Assembly: GCF_019145355.1 (NCBI RefSeq)
Contig: NZ_JAHSTY010000003.1
Location: 66,933 to 130,932 of the forward strand
Source of the DNA: Pseudomonas azadiae
GTDB lineage: Bacteria > Pseudomonadota > Gammaproteobacteria > Pseudomonadales > Pseudomonadaceae
Direction: 5' to 3'
DNA: 64,000 nucleotides
A program made the translations under genes and the position numbers. Positions 17,412 through 28,395 of this stretch are shown in pieces. The number at the start of each line of letters is the position of its first letter. Within the stretch, counting starts at the first letter, position 1. The notes under the pieces were generated by a model. The model did not search any database. It saw nothing but the letters and a program-made list of their open reading frames with translations, and was not told the DNA's origin.

Positions 17412-19520
17412 TCAGGCGGCTGCTACCTGCACGGGAACGCCATTCAATGCCGCGTTGCCCGACAACTCATCCAATTGCCGCTCGTCGGTCAAGTCATTGG
17501 CACTGGCGCCGGGCTGTTCGCTGGCGATCGTCATCCGCACGCCTGGGCGGCCATGTCCCCAACCGTGGGGCAGGCTGACAACGCCCGGCATCATCTCCAG
17601 GCTGGCCGCGACGTCTACTTCGATCATGCCGATGCGCGAACTGACACGTACGCGCTGACCATCACTCAACTGCCGGCTGGCCAGATCATCGGGATGCATC
17701 AGCAATTGATGCCGTGGCTTGCCCTTCACCAGCCGGTGATAGTTATGCATCCAGGAGTTATTGCTGCGCACATGCCGGCGGCCGATCATCAGCAGTTCAT
17801 CGGCCACCGGCGCCGGTTGCGCCGCAAAACGCACGAGGTCGGCGAGGATCACCGCCGGCGCCGCTTGCACCTTGCCATCGGCGGTTTTCAAACGCGCCGC
17901 CAGGTTGGGCCTGAGCGGTCCCAGGTCCAGGCCGTGAGGGTAGTCCGCCAACTTCGCCACCGAGAGTTTATGGCTGGAGGCGTCACCGTAGGTCCCCGCA
18001 CGCAGCCCGAAATCAATCATCTGCGCGGGCGGCAGGGTCGGCTTGAGCGCAACACCGGTCTGCACCGCGAACGCAGTGGCCAGGCCAACGAAGATCTCCC
18101 AGTCATGCAGGGCCCCGTCGGGCTTGGGCAATATCGCCCGATTGAACCGAGTGACGTTACGCACCGCGAACATATTGAAGGTGGTGTCGTAGTGATCGTT
18201 TTCCAGCGCTGAGGTGGACGGCAGGATCAGGTCGGCATACCGCGTCGTCTCGTTGATATAGAGGTCGATGCTGACCATGAACTCCAGGCCCTCCAGGGCT
18301 TGCTCCAGTTGCCGGCCGTTAGGCGTCGACAACACCGGATTGCCCGCCACCGTGACCAACGCGCGGATTTGCCCTTCGCCCCCGGTGAGCATTTCCTCAG
18401 CCAACGCCGACACAGGCAATTCACCGCCGTACTCCGGGCGCCCCGAAACCCGGCTCTGCCAGCGATTGAAATGCCCACCGCCAGTCGACGCCACCAAATC
18501 CAAGGCGGGCGTGGTGCACAGCGCACCGCCAACACGGTCCAGATTACCGGTCACCAGGTTGATCAATTGCACCAGCCAATGACACAGCGTGCCGAATGCC
18601 TGGGTCGATACGCCCATGCGGCCGTAACACACAGCTTTATCGGCGGCAGCGAAGTCCCGCGCCAACTGGCGGATCTGCTCGGCGGGCACCGCGCATTGGC
18701 GACTCATGGCCTCGGCGGTGAATCCGGTGATGGCATGGCGGACATCATCAAGGCCTTCCACCGGCAGGTGGCTGACGCGGGTCAGGTTCTCGCCGAACAA
18801 CGTGTTGAGCACCCCGAACAGCAACGCCGCATCGCCGCCCGGACGCACGAACAGGTGCTGATCGGCCATCGCCGCCGTCTCGCTGCGCCGGGGGTCGACA
18901 ACCACCACTTTACCGCCACGAGCCTGGATCGCCTTGAGGCGCTTCTCCACATCGGGCACGGTCATGATGCTGCCGTTGGATGCCAGCGGGTTGCCGCCCA
19001 GGATCAGCATGAAGTCGGTGTGGTCGATATCCGGGATTGGCAGCAGCAAGCCATGGCCGTACATCAGGTGACTGGTGAGATGGTGAGGCAATTGGTCCAC
19101 CGAGGACGCGGAAAAGCGATTGCGTGTCTTGAGCAAACCCAGGAAGTAATTGCTGTGGGTCATCAACCCGTAGTTGTGCACGCTGGGGTTGCCCTGGTAC
19201 ACCGCCACCGCGTTCTGCCCATGGCGAGCCTGGATACCCGCCAGCCGTTCGGCTACCAGCGCAAAGGCCTCGTCCCACGCAATGGGTTGCCATTCACTGC
19301 CGACCCGCAACATCGGCTGGTGCAGGCGGTCGGGATCGTTCTGGATATCCTGCAGCGCGACGGCCTTGGGGCAGATGTGCCCTCGGCTGAAACTGTCCTG
19401 GGCGTCGCCCTTGATCGAGGTAATCGCCAGGCTGCCGTCTTCGGCCCTGGTGGTTTCCAGGGTGAGGCCGCAGATGGCTTCACACAGATGGCAGGCACGG
19501 TGGTGGAGAGTCTTGGTCAT
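17412..19520 (-). CDS. Molybdopterin oxidoreductase with N-terminal 4Fe-4S
   Basis: The protein has 702 residues in the formate dehydrogenase/DMSO reductase superfamily. The N-terminal cysteine set C-x2-C-x3-C...C (CHLCEAICG, then HICPKA near 50) binds one 4Fe-4S cluster. The bis-MGD binding core spans about 60-560 and a C-terminal molydopterin dinucleotide-binding beta-barrel about 590-700. There is no Tat or Sec leader, so it should be cytoplasmic. No electron-transfer subunit or chaperone gene is adjacent. The substrate cannot be told from sequence. It occupies the place of the oxidoreductase gene upstream of argF in P. aeruginosa. Confidence 0.9.
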   Translation of the reverse strand: MTKTLHHRACHLCEAICGLTLETTRAEDGSLAITSIKGDAQDSFSRGHICPKAVALQDIQNDPDRLHQPMLRVGSEWQPIAWDEAFALVAERLAGIQARHGQNAVAVYQGNPSVHNYGLMTHSNYFLGLLKTRNRFSASSVDQLPHHLTSHLMYGHGLLLPIPDIDHTDFMLILGGNPLASNGSIMTVPDVEKRLKAIQARGGKVVVVDPRRSETAAMADQHLFVRPGGDAALLFGVLNTLFGENLTRVSHLPVEGLDDVRHAITGFTAEAMSRQCAVPAEQIRQLARDFAAADKAVCYGRMGVSTQAFGTLCHWLVQLINLVTGNLDRVGGALCTTPALDLVASTGGGHFNRWQSRVSGRPEYGGELPVSALAEEMLTGGEGQIRALVTVAGNPVLSTPNGRQLEQALEGLEFMVSIDLYINETTRYADLILPSTSALENDHYDTTFNMFAVRNVTRFNRAILPKPDGALHDWEIFVGLATAFAVQTGVALKPTLPPAQMIDFGLRAGTYGDASSHKLSVAKLADYPHGLDLGPLRPNLAARLKTADGKVQAAPAVILADLVRFAAQPAPVADELLMIGRRHVRSNNSWMHNYHRLVKGKPRHQLLMHPDDLASRQLSDGQRVRVSSRIGMIEVDVAASLEMMPGVVSLPHGWGHGRPGVRMTIASEQPGASANDLTDERQLDELSGNAALNGVPVQVAAA

Positions 19521-19810
19521 GGCCAGTCTCTTTATTGGGCTTTGGCGCGACTATGGGCCGCGACGGCCAAGGGTGCCACCAACGTTCGCGCCGTGAATCG
19601 ACCGGCATCAGGCCCGGCCATGACTAAGCGTGAGTAAATGTTTCAGAACCCGCCTTATATCCTGCAAAACCGACACAGCCTGGCTTACGGCCACCCCGAC
19701 GCATTGCAAAAGGTCGAGACGCCAGTGTACAAATGGCCCGCTGCTGTCTGGAAATCGTCTTCAAACGCGCTCCGGCGCCCTGCTTGAACACCCTAAAAAC
19801 CGTAGCCCTA

Positions 19811-19838
19811 TTGGTAAGACGCGACATTTAATTATAAG
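19811..19838 (+). promoter_or_regulatory. argF promoter with ArgR half-site
   Basis: On the minus strand 19826-19811 reads TGTCGCGTCTTACCAA, a perfect match to the Pseudomonas ArgR half-site TGTCGC-N8-AA. It overlaps a promoter-like TTGGTA (19811-19816), 16-bp spacer and TATAAG (19833-19838). A second, weaker half-site (TGTCAC) lies near 19896. ArgR would repress by occluding the promoter. The rest of the 19521-19948 gap shows nothing else recognisable. Confidence 0.8.
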
Positions 19839-19951
19839 ATCGCGCCTTCCCCTATTTCGTCGCCCCGTGCGGCTTTCGCCGCAGGTCTCGCCCGTTGTCA
19901 CAATAAACAAGGCTTTGAGTATCTGCGGTCTGTTGCAAAAGGTAGTTAATG

Positions 19952-20872
19952 ATGAGCGCAAGGCACTTTCTCTCCCTGATGGATTGCACGCCCGAAGAGC
20001 TGGTCAGCGTGATCCGTCGCGGCATTGAGCTTAAAGACCTGCGTCACCGCGGCGTACTGTTCGAGCCTTTGAAAAACCGCGTACTCGGGATGATTTTCGA
20101 GAAGTCGTCGACCCGCACCCGCGTGTCTTTCGAGGCCGGCATGATCCAATTGGGTGGCCAAGCCATCTTCCTGTCCTCGCGCGACACCCAACTGGGCCGT
20201 GGCGAACCGATCGCCGACAGTGCGAAGGTGATGTCGAGCATGCTCGATGCGGTGATGATCCGAACCTTCGCCCACAGCACCGTGACCGAATTTTCCGCCA
20301 ATTCCCGGGTACCGGTGATCAACGGCCTGTCCGATGACCTGCACCCGTGCCAGTTACTGGCCGATATGCAAACCTTCCTTGAGCACCGTGGTTCGATTCA
20401 GGGCAAGACCGTGGCCTGGATCGGCGACGGCAACAACATGTGCAACAGCTATATAGAAGCGGCGATCCAGTTCGACTTCCATTTGCGCATCGCCTGCCCC
20501 GAAGGCTTCGAACCCAACCCCGAATTCCTGGCCAAGGCGGACGGACGCGTGCAACTGCTGCGCGATCCGAAAGATGCAGTGGTCGGCGCGCATCTGGTGA
20601 GCACCGACGTCTGGACCTCCATGGGTCAGGAAGAGGAGACCGCCACGCGCCTCGCCCGGTTCGCGCCCTACCAGGTGAACCGCGCGCTGCTCGACCTGGC
20701 CGCTCCGGATGTGCTGTTCATGCATTGCCTGCCGGCGCACCGCGGCGAAGAAATCAGCCTCGACCTGCTGGACGACCCGCGCTCGGTCGCGTGGGACCAG
20801 GCTGAAAACCGCCTGCATGCGCAGAAAGCGTTGCTCGAATTCCTTGTCCCACCGTCGTACCACCACGCATGA
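19952..20872 (+). CDS. argF: Ornithine carbamoyltransferase, anabolic
   Basis: The protein has 306 residues. It makes citrulline from ornithine and carbamoyl phosphate. The carbamoyl-phosphate loop STRTR is near 50, and the ornithine-loop [10 protein letters not shown] is near 265. Two ATGs lie in tandem at 19949 and 19952; the second gives the family N-terminus MSARHFLSL, and both are served by AAGG about 10 bases upstream. The last 4 bases overlap the ABC ATPase gene. The ArgR site upstream supports the anabolic, arginine-repressed role. Confidence 0.96.
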   Translation: MSARHFLSLMDCTPEELVSVIRRGIELKDLRHRGVLFEPLKNRVLGMIFEKSSTRTRVSFEAGMIQLGGQAIFLSSRDTQLGRGEPIADSAKVMSSMLDAVMIRTFAHSTVTEFSANSRVPVINGLSDDLHPCQLLADMQTFLEHRGSIQGKTVAWIGDGNNMCNSYIEAAIQFDFHLRIACPEGFEPNPEFLAKADGRVQLLRDPKDAVVGAHLVSTDVWTSMGQEEETATRLARFAPYQVNRALLDLAAPDVLFMHCLPAHRGEEISLDLLDDPRSVAWDQAENRLHAQKALLEFLVPPSYHHA

Positions 20873-21978
20873 GCCAGCCACTATTGCTGAACCTGCGCAA
20901 CCTGGCATGCGGCTACCAGGACCAACGGGTGGTGCAGAACCTCAACCTGCACCTAAACGCTGGCGACATCGGTTGCCTGCTCGGCTCTTCCGGCTGCGGC
21001 AAGACCACCACACTCCGGGCGATTGCCGGGTTCGAACCGGTGCACGAAGGTGAAATAAGCCTGGCCGGTGAAGTGATCTCCAGTGCCGGGTTCACCCTGG
21101 CACCCGAGAAACGCCGCATCGGCATGGTGTTCCAGGACTACGCGCTGTTTCCGCACTTGAGCGTGGCCGACAACCTCGCGTTCGGCATTCGCAAGCACCC
21201 GCAAAAAGAGCGTATGGTCGCGCAATTGCTCGAGCTGGTGAACCTGAAGAACCTGGGCAAACGCTTCCCCCATGAACTCTCCGGCGGCCAGCAACAACGC
21301 GTCGCCCTCGCCCGCGCCTTGGCCCCGGAGCCCGCGCTGTTATTGCTCGATGAGCCTTTCTCCAACCTGGACGGCGAGTTGCGCCGCAAGCTCAGCCATG
21401 AGGTGCGCGATATCCTCAAGGCACGCGGCACCAGCGCGATCCTGGTGACCCATGACCAGGAAGAAGCCTTCGCGGTCAGCGACCAGGTCGGTGTTTTCAA
21501 GGAAGGCCGGCTTGAGCAGTGGGACACGCCCTACGACCTCTATCACGAACCGCAGACGCCTTACGTCGCGAGCTTTATCGGCCAGGGCTACTTCATCCGC
21601 GGGCAATTGAGTTCGCCTGAATCGGTCAGCACCGAACTGGGTGAGCTGCGCGGCAACCGCGCCTATACCTGGCCTACCGGTGGCGCGGTGGACGTGCTGC
21701 TGCGCCCGGACGACATCGTCTACGCGCCGGACAGCGCGTTGAAAGCCCGAATTGTCGGCAAGACATTCCTCGGCGCGTCGACCCTGTACCGCCTGCAATT
21801 GCCGACCGGCGCGCAGCTGGAATCGATTTTCCCCAGCCATGCAGACCATCAGGTCGGAGCGGACGTAGGGATTCGGGTTGCGGCAGAACATCTGGTGTTG
21901 TTCCAGGCGTCGGGCAGCACTGCCGCGCAAATCCCGCAGGCCGAATCAGGCGTGCGGCGTTACAGTCCCGCTCACTGA
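20869..21978 (+). CDS. ABC transporter ATPase, Fe(III)/FbpC-like
   Basis: The protein has 369 residues. Walker A is GSSGCGKTT near 38-46, the signature is LSGGQQQR near 136, Walker B is LLLLDEP near 158, and a TOBE-like C-terminal domain follows from about 285. It resembles FbpC/CysA-class importer ATPases. No permease or binding-protein gene is in the neighbourhood, so it either works with components elsewhere or has another role. It overlaps argF by ATGA. The same pair (argF, PA3538) occurs in P. aeruginosa. Confidence 0.88.
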   Translation: MSQPLLLNLRNLACGYQDQRVVQNLNLHLNAGDIGCLLGSSGCGKTTTLRAIAGFEPVHEGEISLAGEVISSAGFTLAPEKRRIGMVFQDYALFPHLSVADNLAFGIRKHPQKERMVAQLLELVNLKNLGKRFPHELSGGQQQRVALARALAPEPALLLLDEPFSNLDGELRRKLSHEVRDILKARGTSAILVTHDQEEAFAVSDQVGVFKEGRLEQWDTPYDLYHEPQTPYVASFIGQGYFIRGQLSSPESVSTELGELRGNRAYTWPTGGAVDVLLRPDDIVYAPDSALKARIVGKTFLGASTLYRLQLPTGAQLESIFPSHADHQVGADVGIRVAAEHLVLFQASGSTAAQIPQAESGVRRYSPAH

Positions 21979-21993
21979 AGAAACTCAATCAAC

Positions 21994-22085
21994 ATGTGGG
22001 AGCTGGCTTGCCTGCGATGGCGGTGGGTCAGCTGTATATCAGTCGGCTGTCGCACCGCTATCGCAGGCAAGCCAGCTCCCACATT
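21994..22085. repeat. REPIN: inverted pair of REP sequences
   Basis: ATGTGGGAGCTGGCTTGCCTGCGAT at the left is matched by its reverse complement at the right, about 40 bp apart. It begins 15 bp after the ABC ATPase stop codon. It is the same family as the elements at 35445, 39876 and 45752. Confidence 0.92.
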
Positions 22086-22113
22086 GGAACTTCTTTGGCT
22101 TCGAAGGTGGGGT

Positions 22114-22584
22114 TCACGCCCGGCCAATCGGTGCGAACTTGGCCTGGGTATGCTCCGCCAGCACCGCCGCCGGCAATTCCACTTCCAACCCCCTCCTCCC
22201 CGCACTCACAAAAATCGTCGCAAACGGCTGCGCCGTCACATCGATGAACGTGCGCAAGCGCTTCTTCTGCCCCAGCGGGCTGATGCCGCCCAGCAGGTAG
22301 CCGGTCGAGCGCTGCGCCGCTGCCGGGTCGGCCATCTCGACTTTTTTCACCCCGGCGGCCTGTGCCAGAGCCTTCAGGTCCAGACTTCCGACGACCGGCA
22401 CCACCGCCACCAACAATTCGCCTTTTTCACTGCTGGCCAGCAGGGTCTTGAACACCTGTGCCGGGTCAAGGCTCAATTTTTCTGCGGCCTCCAGCCCGTA
22501 CGACGCTGCCTTCGGGTCATGTTCGTAACTGTGGATACGATGTTCGGCGCGAACTTTTTTCAACAGGTCCAATGCAGGGGTCAT
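22114..22584 (-). CDS. ybaK: Cys-tRNA(Pro)/Cys-tRNA(Cys) deacylase YbaK
   Basis: The protein has 156 residues in the YbaK/ProX family, which hydrolyse mischarged Cys-tRNA(Pro). The conserved lysine region VFKTLLA is near 45, [11 protein letters not shown] near 100 and the GRRGLEVEL segment near 130. The ATG at 22584 follows a good GGAG. A longer frame upstream has no homology. The stop lies just beside a REPIN. Confidence 0.92.
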   Translation of the reverse strand: MTPALDLLKKVRAEHRIHSYEHDPKAASYGLEAAEKLSLDPAQVFKTLLASSEKGELLVAVVPVVGSLDLKALAQAAGVKKVEMADPAAAQRSTGYLLGGISPLGQKKRLRTFIDVTAQPFATIFVSAGRRGLEVELPAAVLAEHTQAKFAPIGRA

Positions 22585-22740
22585 GACGTCTCCGGAGGTG
22601 GAAAACAGATGGGCAATTCTAGGCCAAGCCCACGTAAAACGCTCTAGTTCGCCTACTTTCAAGGTGCCCGCGCAGTATGACAAGCGTGATCATTCACCAG
22701 ACCAATAGTTGGAAAGTGACCGACAGTTCACTTTCGACCT

Positions 22741-22784
22741 TTGACAGCCGTCATTCTTGTCTATATTTTTTCGTTTCCGAATAC
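22741..22784 (+). promoter_or_regulatory. glpF promoter with GlpR-like operator
   Basis: TTGACA (22741-22746) and TATATT (22762-22767) form a sigma-70-like promoter with a 15-bp spacer. Directly downstream, 22767-22784 (TTTTTCGTTTCCGAATAC) resembles the GlpR consensus ATGTTCGATAACGAACAT at 11 of 18 positions, including both TTCG and CGAA cores. Confidence 0.6.
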
Positions 22785-22890
22785 TGTAGGAATAGACTGC
22801 AGCGTTCCAGCAGTAAGCCGTGTCCGGGATGGGGATCCTTGCCACGGTGAAAATCGCGCAACAGCCCGTTGAGGCCGTGCGCCAGACAAG

Positions 22891-22898
22891 AACAACAA
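22891..22898 (+). promoter_or_regulatory. Candidate Hfq/Crc site before glpF
   Basis: AACAACAA matches the catabolite-activity motif AAnAAnAA exactly and lies immediately upstream of the glpF ribosome-binding site (tgagg). In Pseudomonas Hfq with Crc binds such sites to block translation under catabolite repression. Confidence 0.6.
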
Positions 22899-22910
22899 CT
22901 GAGGTTTTCC

Positions 22911-23768
22911 ATGACAACTGCTCTTCAACAGCCTTCACTTTCGAGCCAATGCATGGCCGAGTTCCTGGGGACTGCGCTTCTGATCTTCTTCGGCACGGGT
23001 TGCGTCGCTGCGCTCAAGGTCGCGGGCGCCAGCTTTGGCTTGTGGGAGATCAGTATCATCTGGGGCATTGGCGTCAGCATGGCGATCTACCTGAGCGCCG
23101 GCATTTCCGGGGCTCACCTCAACCCGGCCGTCAGCATCGCCCTGTGTCTTTTCGCCGACTTCGACAAGCGAAAACTGCCCTTCTATATCCTCGCCCAGAT
23201 CGCCGGCGCTTTTTGCTCGGCCGCGCTGGTCTATACGCTCTACAGCAATCTTTTTTTCGATTACGAACAAACCCACCATATGGTGCGCGGCTCCCAGGCC
23301 AGCCTGGAGCTGGCGTCGGTGTTCTCCACCTACCCCCATGCGCTGCTGAGTACTGCCCAGGCGTTCCTGGTGGAAATGGTCATCACCGCAATCCTGATGG
23401 GCGTGATCATGGCCCTTACCGATGACAACAACGGCCTGCCACGCGGCCCGCTGGCCCCGCTGCTGATCGGTCTGCTGATCGCAGTGATCGGCAGCGCCAT
23501 GGGCCCGCTGACCGGCTTTGCGATGAACCCGGCGCGGGATTTCGGCCCCAAGCTGATGACCTTTTTCGCGGGTTGGGGTGAAATGGCCTTTACCGGTGGT
23601 CGCGATATTCCTTACTTCCTAGTACCGATTTTCGCGCCGATCGTCGGCGCATGCCTGGGTGCTGCGGCCTATCGCGGGTTGATTGCCCGCCATCTGCCGA
23701 GCGCCGCACCTGCTATAGCTGAAGAAACACCTGACACGGCTGTCAACGGCAAGACGCGTATTTCCTGA
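22911..23768 (+). CDS. glpF: Glycerol facilitator, aquaglyceroporin
   Basis: The protein has 285 residues. It is an inner-membrane channel of the MIP family with six membrane segments and two NPA boxes (HLNPAVS near 70, MNPARDFGP near 205). The Asp after the second NPA box is the glycerol-channel signature. The ATG at 22911 follows gagg; a start 14 codons upstream would add a charged, unrelated leader. It heads glpF-glpK. Confidence 0.96.
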   Translation: MTTALQQPSLSSQCMAEFLGTALLIFFGTGCVAALKVAGASFGLWEISIIWGIGVSMAIYLSAGISGAHLNPAVSIALCLFADFDKRKLPFYILAQIAGAFCSAALVYTLYSNLFFDYEQTHHMVRGSQASLELASVFSTYPHALLSTAQAFLVEMVITAILMGVIMALTDDNNGLPRGPLAPLLIGLLIAVIGSAMGPLTGFAMNPARDFGPKLMTFFAGWGEMAFTGGRDIPYFLVPIFAPIVGACLGAAAYRGLIARHLPSAAPAIAEETPDTAVNGKTRIS

Positions 23769-23809
23769 AAACGCCAGCCTGGTCCCCTGCCCTTCCCGGC
23801 CCAGGCTGA

Positions 23810-25351
<1,542 letters not shown>

Positions 25352-25447
25352 GCCAGGCGTCGCAACCCATATGGGGTTGTAACTGGCAGGGAGCGGATTC
25401 CTGCGTCATCATGGGCCACTTTTGTATGGCAGCCCAAAGGACGCCCC

Positions 25448-26203
25448 ATGAATCTGCCTCCCCGCCAACAACAAATCCTCGAGCTGGTCCGTGAACGCGG
25501 CTATGTCAGTATCGAGGAAATGGCGCAGCTGTTCGTTGTCACCCCGCAAACCATCCGCCGCGATATCAACCAGCTGGCGGACGCCAATCTGCTGCGCCGC
25601 TACCACGGCGGCGCAGCCTATGACTCCAGTGTCGAAAACACCGCGTACGCCATGCGTGCCGACCAGATGCGCGATGAGAAACAGCGCATTGGCGAAGCCA
25701 TCGCCGCGCAGATCCCCGATCACGCCTCCCTGTTCATCAATATCGGCACCACCACCGAATCCATCGCCCGTGCGTTGCTCAACCACAACCACTTGAAAAT
25801 CATCACCAACAACCTCAACGTGGCCACCATGCTCAGCGCCAAGGACGACTTCGACGTGCTGCTCACGGGCGGTAATGTGCGACGCGACGGCGGTGTGGTG
25901 GGCCAGGCGAGTGTCGACTTCATCAACCAGTTCAAGGTCGACTTTGCCCTGGTAGGTATCAGCGGCATCGACGAAGACGGCAGCCTGCTGGATTTTGACT
26001 ACCAGGAAGTGCGCGTTTCCCAAGCGATCATCGCCAATGCGCGCAAGGTGATCCTGGCGGCGGACTCCAGCAAATTCGGGCGCAATGCCATGATTCGCCT
26101 GGGGCCGATCAGCCTGGTGGACTGCCTGGTGACCGATCAGCAGCCCGTGCCGGCGTTGGTGCAGTTGTTGAGTGAGCATAAGGTTCGGTTGGAAGTCGTC
26201 TAG
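25448..26203 (+). CDS. glpR: Glycerol-3-phosphate regulon repressor GlpR
   Basis: This 251-residue DeoR-family repressor has an N-terminal winged HTH covering about 1-58 ([20 protein letters not shown], then [12 protein letters not shown]). A sugar-phosphate isomerase-like sensor domain follows ([35 protein letters not shown]). It responds to glycerol-3-phosphate and represses glpF/K and glpD. It sits between glpK and glpD, as in P. aeruginosa. Confidence 0.97.
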   Translation: MNLPPRQQQILELVRERGYVSIEEMAQLFVVTPQTIRRDINQLADANLLRRYHGGAAYDSSVENTAYAMRADQMRDEKQRIGEAIAAQIPDHASLFINIGTTTESIARALLNHNHLKIITNNLNVATMLSAKDDFDVLLTGGNVRRDGGVVGQASVDFINQFKVDFALVGISGIDEDGSLLDFDYQEVRVSQAIIANARKVILAADSSKFGRNAMIRLGPISLVDCLVTDQQPVPALVQLLSEHKVRLEVV

Positions 26204-26215
26204 CGTCTACACCGC

Positions 26216-26305
26216 CGCCATCGCGGGCAAGCCCGCTCCCACATTTGATCGAGTTCCGGCATGGGAATGCGGCCAACTGTGGGAGCGGGCTTGCCCGCGA
26301 TGGCG
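26216..26305. repeat. REPIN, outward orientation
   Basis: CGCCATCGCGGGCAAGCCCG...CCCACA at 26216-26245 pairs with its complement at 26277-26305. The order of the REP ends is opposite to that of the other elements in the window: here the GTGGGAG ends face each other. Confidence 0.88.
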
Positions 26306-26430
26306 ATTATCCGGTACCCATTTTCTCGAGCCTGACCGTGGCTCATGTTCACAAATTTTCCTTTCCCCCTCCTTCGATGAGTTTTTTCAATCGAAGTCGG
26401 CTGGCTGTGCCCGCGTTTATCAGCTACCAT

Positions 26431-26467
26431 TTTCGCAAATGAACATTAATGTTCGAATTCCAATACG
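26431..26467 (+). promoter_or_regulatory. Tandem GlpR operators of glpD
   Basis: 26431-26448 (ATTTTCGCAAATGAACAT) matches the GlpR consensus ATGTTCGATAACGAACAT at 13 of 18 positions, and 26450-26467 begins ATGTTCGA and matches at about 12. The junction is a perfect 14-bp palindrome GAACATTAATGTTC (26443-26456). They lie 22-58 bp before the glpD start. Confidence 0.75.
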
Positions 26468-26488
26468 AAAAGATCGAGAGGCCAGCCG

Positions 26489-28027
26489 ATGAACCCTTCT
26501 ACCTTGCCTGCTCCACCGCTTGCCGAAGTCTATGACGTTGCCGTAATTGGTGGCGGGATCAACGGCGTCGGCATTGCGGCAGACGCAGCCGGGCGCGGTT
26601 TGTCGGTATTCCTTTGCGAAAAGGACGACCTGGCCAGCCACACCTCCTCCGCCAGCAGCAAGCTGATCCACGGCGGCCTGCGTTACCTTGAACATTACGA
26701 ATTCCGCCTGGTGCGCGAAGCGCTGGCCGAACGCGAAGTGCTGCTGGCCAAGGCGCCGCATATCGTCAAGCAGATGCGCTTCGTCTTGCCGCACCGCCCG
26801 CACCTGCGTCCAGCCTGGATGATCCGCGCCGGCCTGTTTCTGTACGACAACCTGGGCAAGCGCGAAAAGCTGGCCGGTTCGAAAAGCCTCAAGTTCGGCC
26901 CGGACAGCCCGCTCAAAAGCGAAATCACCAAAGGCTTCGAATACTCGGACTGCTGGGTCGATGACGCCCGCCTCGTCGTGTTGAACGCGATGGCCGCCCG
27001 CGAAAAAGGCGCACACATCCATACCCAGACCCGTTGCGTCAGTGCCCAGCGCAGCAACGGCCTGTGGGAAATGAACATGGAACGCGCCGACGGCAGCCTG
27101 TTTTCGATCCGCGCCCGTGCGCTGGTGAACGCCGCAGGCCCTTGGGTTGCCAAGTTCATCAAGGACGACCTGAAGCTGGACTCGCCCTACGGCATCCGCC
27201 TGATTCAGGGCAGTCACCTCATCGTGCCGAAACTCTACGAAGGTGCGCATGCGCATATCCTGCAGAACGAGGACCAGCGCATCGTCTTCACCATTCCGTA
27301 CCTGAACCACCTGACCATCATCGGCACCACCGATCGGGAATACACCGGCGACCCGGCTGCAGTCGCGATCACCGAGGGCGAAACCGACTACATGCTCAAA
27401 GTGGTCAATGCGCACTTCAAGAAGCAAGTGAGTCGCGACGACATCGTCCACACCTACTCCGGTGTGCGCCCGCTGTGCAATGACGAGTCGGACAACCCGT
27501 CGGCCATCACCCGCGACTACACCCTGGCGCTGTCCGGCGGCACGGGCGAGGCGCCGATCCTGTCGGTGTTCGGCGGCAAGTTGACCACGTACCGCAAGCT
27601 TGCCGAATCGGCCATGGCGCAACTGGCGCCGTACTTCACCCAGATGCGCCCGAGCTGGACCGCCAAAGCCAGCCTGCCTGGCGGCGAGGACATGACTACG
27701 CCAGAAGCCCTGGCCGAAGCCATTCGCAGCAAATTCGACTGGGTGCCAAGTGAGATCGCCCGCCGTTGGTCCACCACCTACGGCAGCCGCACATGGCGCT
27801 TGCTCGAAGGCGTGCAATCGCTGGCCGACTTGGGCGAGCACCTGGGTGGCGGCCTGTACACCCGCGAGGTCGACTACCTGTGCGCCGAAGAGTGGGTGAC
27901 CCAAGCTCAGGATGTGCTGTGGCGCCGGACCAAGCTCGGCCTGTTCACCACTGCGCAAGAACAGGAAAACGTGCAACGTTACCTGTCCAAGGTGGAGCAA
28001 AACCGCAGCAAGACCCAAGCTGCCTGA
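26489..28027 (+). CDS. glpD: Aerobic glycerol-3-phosphate dehydrogenase
   Basis: The protein has 512 residues. It is a membrane-associated flavoenzyme that oxidises glycerol-3-phosphate to dihydroxyacetone phosphate and feeds ubiquinone. The FAD dinucleotide fold is VIGGGINGVGIAADAAGRG near 19-37. SSASSKLIHGGLRYLE near 53-68 is the GlpD signature, and a C-terminal cap domain is present. It has its own GlpR operators. Confidence 0.98.
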   Translation: MNPSTLPAPPLAEVYDVAVIGGGINGVGIAADAAGRGLSVFLCEKDDLASHTSSASSKLIHGGLRYLEHYEFRLVREALAEREVLLAKAPHIVKQMRFVLPHRPHLRPAWMIRAGLFLYDNLGKREKLAGSKSLKFGPDSPLKSEITKGFEYSDCWVDDARLVVLNAMAAREKGAHIHTQTRCVSAQRSNGLWEMNMERADGSLFSIRARALVNAAGPWVAKFIKDDLKLDSPYGIRLIQGSHLIVPKLYEGAHAHILQNEDQRIVFTIPYLNHLTIIGTTDREYTGDPAAVAITEGETDYMLKVVNAHFKKQVSRDDIVHTYSGVRPLCNDESDNPSAITRDYTLALSGGTGEAPILSVFGGKLTTYRKLAESAMAQLAPYFTQMRPSWTAKASLPGGEDMTTPEALAEAIRSKFDWVPSEIARRWSTTYGSRTWRLLEGVQSLADLGEHLGGGLYTREVDYLCAEEWVTQAQDVLWRRTKLGLFTTAQEQENVQRYLSKVEQNRSKTQAA

Positions 28028-28040
28028 CACACCCGTAATC

Positions 28041-28141
28041 CTGTAGGAGCGAGCTTGCTCGCGAAAAATCTCAGAACGCCGCGTTTATTCAGCATGAACG
28101 CGGCGTTTTTGCGTTTTTCGCGAGCAAGCTCGCTCCTACAG
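28041..28141. repeat. REPIN with internal terminator
   Basis: CTGTAGGAGCGAGCTTGCTCGCGAA and its exact complement flank a separate hairpin (28075-28110). The whole element begins 13 bp after the glpD stop codon. Confidence 0.92.
28075..28110 (+). terminator. Terminator of glpD inside the REPIN
   Basis: AACGCCGCGTT-N11-AACGCGGCGTT is a perfect 11-bp stem followed by TTT. It lies in the loop of the REPIN. Confidence 0.8.
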
Positions 28142-28146
28142 GCCCA

Positions 28147-28191
28147 TTCGGTTTTCCGAACGCCACACGAGAGCCTATTCGGTTTGCCGGA
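28147..28191 (+). promoter_or_regulatory. Two AauR binding sites upstream of aatJ
   Basis: TTCGGTTTTCCGAA (28147-28160) is a perfect match to the AauR motif TTCGG-N4-CCGAA as I recall it from P. putida. TTCGGTTTGCCGGA (28178-28191) is one base off. Their centres lie about 140 and 110 bp before the inferred start of transcription, as expected for enhancer sites of a sigma-54 activator. Confidence 0.88.
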
Positions 28192-28267
28192 CCCAAGGCT
28201 TAAAAACAATTCGTCATATAAACTTAATCCTCAAATAAATCATGCAGTTAATCTTTTACTGCTGGTA

Positions 28268-28283
28268 TGGCACGACTCATGCT
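28268..28283 (+). promoter_or_regulatory. Sigma-54 promoter of aatJ
   Basis: TGGCACGACTCATGCT matches the -24/-12 consensus TGGCACG-N4-TTGCT except for one base (A for the first T of TTGC). It is correctly spaced. Transcription should start near 28294. AauR, encoded downstream, is a sigma-54 activator. Confidence 0.9.
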
Positions 28284-28370
28284 CTACACTCTGGGACGAT
28301 TGCCTGGGACGCCTCAGGAGCCGTCACGGGCATTCGCTGTACAAGAGAGCCGTTTAGCTGGCTTCATAAA

Positions 28371-28378
28371 AAAAACAA
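28371..28378 (+). promoter_or_regulatory. Candidate Hfq/Crc site before aatJ
   Basis: AAAAACAA, within a longer A-rich run, fits AAnAAnAA and lies 5 bases before the aatJ Shine-Dalgarno (gaggaag). It suggests post-transcriptional catabolite repression of acidic amino acid uptake. Confidence 0.5.
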
Positions 28379-28395
28379 ATGTCGAGGAAGTATTG

